Assembly (NCBI GenBank): GCA_023396255.1
Contig: JAEWWU010000013.1
Span: 186,001-250,000 of the forward strand
From: Bacteroidota bacterium
GTDB taxonomy: Bacteria > Bacteroidota > Bacteroidia > Bacteroidales > Porphyromonadaceae
Direction of reading: 5' to 3'
DNA: 64,000 bases
Both the position numbers and the translations under genes were made by a program. Below, in pieces: positions 61,333 to 64,000 of the stretch (position 1 is its first letter; each line of letters opens with the position of its first letter). The notes beneath the pieces are model-generated. The model had not been told where the DNA came from, searched no databases, and saw nothing but the letters and a program-made list of their open reading frames with translations.

Positions 61333-61884
61333 ATGTCAAGAATCGGTAAATTACCTATCAGTATTCCGGCTGGCGTAACTGTTTCTTTGAAGGATGGTAA
61401 CGTAACGGTAAAAGGTCCTAAGGGAGAACTTTCTCAGTATGTGGATCCTCGTATTGAGGTTTCAATTGAAGAGAATCAAGTTTCATTGAGTCGCCATAGC
61501 GATGAGCGTGCAGATCGCTCTCTCCACGGCTTGTATCGCCAGTTGGTAAACAATATGGTAGTCGGCGTAAGTGAAGGGTTTTCTAAAACTCTCGAGTTGG
61601 TTGGTGTGGGATACCGCGCTTCCAATGAAGGACAAATGTTAGAATTATCTTTGGGTTTTACCCACATTATTTATATGCTTTTGCCCAATGAGGTAAAGGT
61701 ACAAACGATCAATGAGCGTAATAAGACTCCTAAGATTGTCTTAGAATCCGCTGACAAGCAGCTCTTGGGTCAAGTGTGTTCCAAAATTCGTTCTTTCCGT
61801 AAACCGGAGCCTTACAAAGGAAAGGGTATCAAGTTTATTGGAGAGGAGATACGTCGTAAGTCTGGTAAAACCGCCGGTAAATAA
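61333..61884 (+). CDS. rplF: 50S ribosomal protein L6
   Basis: 183 residues from ATG 61333 (MSRIGKLPISIPAGV), which follows an AGGAGG site at about 61319; an in-frame upstream ATG lies inside rpsH and is not the start. Core VTVKGPKGELS and GVGYRAS are present, with the C-terminal EPYKGKGIKFIGEEIRRK. Confidence 0.97.
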   Translation: MSRIGKLPISIPAGVTVSLKDGNVTVKGPKGELSQYVDPRIEVSIEENQVSLSRHSDERADRSLHGLYRQLVNNMVVGVSEGFSKTLELVGVGYRASNEGQMLELSLGFTHIIYMLLPNEVKVQTINERNKTPKIVLESADKQLLGQVCSKIRSFRKPEPYKGKGIKFIGEEIRRKSGKTAGK

Positions 61885-61900
61885 GCTAAACTGAATTATC

Positions 61901-62245
61901 ATGACAAATAAAGAAAATAGAAGACTTCGAATCAAAACGAGGGTACGTGGTAAGATCAGTGGCACGCCGGAGCGTCCGCGTCTTTCTGTTTTTCGTAGCA
62001 ATAAGCAAATTTATGCTCAAGTGATAGACGATGAATCTGGACGTACGTTGGCAAGTGCTTCTTCTGTGAAGATGGAAACCACTGGAACCAAGAAAGAAGT
62101 AGCCGCAATGGTTGGGCAGGAAATAGCTCGTGCTGCAATGGCCGTTGGTGTTGAGTGTGTTGTTTTTGACCGTAATGGTTATTTGTATCATGGCCGTGTA
62201 AAAGAGTTGGCTGATGCTGCTCGTAATGGCGGACTCAAATTTTAA
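61901..62245 (+). CDS. rplR: 50S ribosomal protein L18
   Basis: 114 residues; 5S rRNA-binding protein. Core TPERPRLSVFRSNKQIYAQV and FDRNGYLYHGRVKELADAAR are diagnostic. Confidence 0.97.
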   Translation: MTNKENRRLRIKTRVRGKISGTPERPRLSVFRSNKQIYAQVIDDESGRTLASASSVKMETTGTKKEVAAMVGQEIARAAMAVGVECVVFDRNGYLYHGRVKELADAARNGGLKF

Positions 62246-62251
62246 TTTCGT

Positions 62252-62770
62252 ATGGCAACAATATACAATAGAGTACAATCAACCAACGACTTGGAACTAA
62301 AAGATCGTCTTGTTGCTATCAATCGCGTTACCAAGGTAACCAAGGGGGGGAGAACATTTACATTCTCTGCCATTGTGGTCGTTGGTAACGAAGATGGCGT
62401 TATCGGTTACGGATTAGGTAAAGCTGGCGAAGTTTCTGCTGCTATTGCAAAAGGTGTGGAGGCTGCTAAGAAGAATTTGATTCGTGTGCCTGTTTATAAA
62501 GGAACTATCCCTCATGCACAGAGTGCCTCTTTTGGTGGAGCTCGGATTTTGATCCGTCCCGCCTCTGAAGGTTCTGGAGTTATTGCCGGTGGTGCTATGC
62601 GTGCTGTTTTGGAAAGTGTTGGTATTACAGATGTATTGGCCAAAAGTCAGGGATCTAGTAATCCACACAATTTGGTGAAGGCAACCATTGCCGCTTTGGC
62701 CGAATTGCGCGATCCTTTGACAGTGGCCAAGCAGCGTGGAATATCTGTAGAGAAAGTTTTTAGGGGCTAA
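62252..62770 (+). CDS. rpsE: 30S ribosomal protein S5
   Basis: 172 residues; decoding-fidelity protein at the mRNA entry. Contains VTKGGRTFTFSAIVVVGNED, GLGKAGEVSAAIAKG and KSQGSSNPHNLVKAT. Six bases after rplR. Confidence 0.98.
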   Translation: MATIYNRVQSTNDLELKDRLVAINRVTKVTKGGRTFTFSAIVVVGNEDGVIGYGLGKAGEVSAAIAKGVEAAKKNLIRVPVYKGTIPHAQSASFGGARILIRPASEGSGVIAGGAMRAVLESVGITDVLAKSQGSSNPHNLVKATIAALAELRDPLTVAKQRGISVEKVFRG

Positions 62771-62792
62771 TCTTTTAAAGAAAGTATAATCT

Positions 62793-62969
62793 ATGTCCAC
62801 AATAAAAATAAAACAAGTGCGTAGTCGCATTCGTTGCCCTAAGGTGCAAAAGCAAACATTAGATGCTTTGGGCTTGAGAAAAATGCATCAAGTGGTAGAG
62901 CTCCAAGATACTCCCTCTATACGTGGTATGGTTAGAGCTGTGAACCACTTAGTAGAAATTGTAGAGTAA
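62793..62969 (+). CDS. rpmD: 50S ribosomal protein L30
   Basis: 58 residues (MSTIKIKQVRSRIRCPKVQK, then LDALGLRKMHQVVE and TPSIRGMVRAVNHLVEIVE). Small large-subunit protein at its standard place between rpsE and rplO; length is normal for the family. Confidence 0.95.
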   Translation: MSTIKIKQVRSRIRCPKVQKQTLDALGLRKMHQVVELQDTPSIRGMVRAVNHLVEIVE

Positions 62970-62993
62970 TAACAGAATAACATCGCATAAGAA

Positions 62994-63440
62994 ATGGATT
63001 TATCTACATTAAAACCTGCTGCGGGGTCTTTGCACTCTCGTAAACGTATTGGTCGCGGTCCGGGTTCAGGCTTAGGCGGAACTTCTACTCGTGGTCATAA
63101 GGGAGCGAAGTCTCGTTCAGGGTATAAACGCAAAATAGGATTCGAAGGGGGACAAATGCCCATTCAACGTCGCTTGCCCAAATTTGGTTTCAAGAATATC
63201 AATCGCGTAGAATATCGCGCAGTTAATCTTGAAGCCCTCCAGGAAATCGCAGAACGTTTTAACGTGACAACGATCAATAAGGATGTTTTGGTTCAAGCTG
63301 GTATAGCTTCTAAAAGAGAATTGACCAAAGTACTTGCCAAGGGTGAGATTAAAACAGCACTGACCGTAGAAGCAAATGCCTTCTCTAAGAAAGCCGAAGA
63401 GATGATTGTTGCTGCCGGAGGTTCGGTGGTAAAACAATAA
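62994..63440 (+). CDS. rplO: 50S ribosomal protein L15
   Basis: 148 residues; late assembly protein. Start MDLSTLKPAAGSLHSRKRIG and the Gly/Arg-rich GRGPGSGLGGTSTRGHKGAK are typical. Four bases before secY. Confidence 0.98.
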   Translation: MDLSTLKPAAGSLHSRKRIGRGPGSGLGGTSTRGHKGAKSRSGYKRKIGFEGGQMPIQRRLPKFGFKNINRVEYRAVNLEALQEIAERFNVTTINKDVLVQAGIASKRELTKVLAKGEIKTALTVEANAFSKKAEEMIVAAGGSVVKQ

Positions 63441-63444
63441 CGTT

Positions 63445-64000
63445 ATGCGCCTTATAGAGACTTTAAAGAACATTTGGAAGATCGAAGATTTGCGCAAGCG
63501 AATCCTTATCACTCTTCTTTATGTTGTTATTTATCGTCTGGGATCATTTGTTGTGATCCCGGGGATAGATCCCTTGTCTTTGGACGCCTTGCAGTCTCAG
63601 ACTTCTGAGGGGTTGATGGCTTTGTTGAATATGTTTTCCGGAGGAGCATTCTCCAATGCTTCTGTTTTCGCATTAGGTATTATGCCGTACATTTCGGCAT
63701 CTATTGTGATGCAGTTGGCTGCTGTGATTGTTCCCTCTATGCAAAAACTGCAGAGAGAAGGAGAAAGTGGTAGGCGAAAAATCAACCAATGGACTCGTTA
63801 TCTAACTGTTTTGATTTTGTTGGTACAAGGCCCTGCCTACCTTATGAATTTAAGGGCACAGGTGGCTTCTATGGGAGCAGACTTCCCCGGAGGTTTCTTC
63901 TTTATGCTTTATGCGACTATCATATTGGCCGCTGGAAGTATGTTTGTGCTTTGGTTGGGAGAACGTATTACGGACAAAGGTATCGGCAATGGAATTTCGT
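63445..64000 (+). CDS. secY: SecY, preprotein translocase subunit (3' end beyond window)
   Basis: Central pore of the SecYEG channel for protein export, needed by all the secreted proteins of this window. 185 residues are visible from ATG 63445 (MRLIETLKNIWKIEDLRKRI). TM1 begins near residue 22. The plug region SGGAFSNASVFALGIMPYIS is present, and the frame stays open to the last base (about 40 percent of a ~450-residue protein). Confidence 0.96.
   Translation, partial: MRLIETLKNIWKIEDLRKRILITLLYVVIYRLGSFVVIPGIDPLSLDALQSQTSEGLMALLNMFSGGAFSNASVFALGIMPYISASIVMQLAAVIVPSMQKLQREGESGRRKINQWTRYLTVLILLVQGPAYLMNLRAQVASMGADFPGGFFFMLYATIILAAGSMFVLWLGERITDKGIGNGIS

Overview
The window reads as a chromosomal segment of a Porphyromonas-like Bacteroidales species. 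The evidence is a RagA/RagB-type (SusC/SusD) pair, seven secreted proteins whose C-termini resemble type IX secretion sorting domains, BspA-type leucine-rich repeats, a Na+-translocating NADH:quinone reductase operon, Bacteroidetes promoters (TTG-N19-21-TAnnTTTG), and a ribosomal super-operon in which fusA is followed directly by rpsJ with no tuf between. The species itself cannot be named from sequence reading alone.

Layout: 1-5806 nqrABCDEF (nqrA enters from the left edge) and its terminator. 5907-10390 mfd and a CapA-like lipoprotein. 10391-18916 a run of five secreted surface proteins (LRR, BspA-like, Omp28-like, thioredoxin plus adhesin-like, InlB-type repeats), most separated by strong hairpin terminators. 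19078-20740 a tRNA-Gly(CCC) beside a decayed island: integrase remnant, EamA-type transporter, and broken response regulator and histidine kinase. 21188-26807 cca, plsC, a low-molecular-weight tyrosine phosphatase, uraA, an outer membrane barrel and a lipoprotein. 27126-32249 a ragAB-like oligopeptide importer locus with a 360-base leader. 32250-36124 a repeat-rich stretch (64-bp tandem repeat, 351-bp tandem duplication, two 41-43-residue peptides) and a large lipoprotein. 36261-42159 an M16 zinc peptidase, NADP-type glutamate dehydrogenase and ferritin (opposite strand). 42527-50457 a third copy of the small peptide, a paralog of the large lipoprotein, and two long LRR proteins. 50762-64000 the str-S10-spc ribosomal operon from rpsL into secY, which runs off the right edge.

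Functionally the window combines an asaccharolytic, peptide- and amino-acid-using lifestyle (RagAB import, M16 peptidase, GdhA, Nqr sodium pumping) with a surface made of T9SS-exported LRR and adhesin-like proteins.

The most unusual signals are: (1) five copies of a ~100-bp intergenic repeat built from alternating AGGGAATTA / TAATTCCCT / AGGGAACTAAT boxes that can form mutually exclusive hairpins; (2) a family of short peptides (K-K-x-Y-x-S-P ... F-S-x-x-G-x-V) encoded just upstream of each member of a lipoprotein paralog pair, one of them tandemly duplicated; (3) a 64-bp tandem repeat whose hairpin shows a compensatory change; and (4) long structured leaders, notably before ragA.
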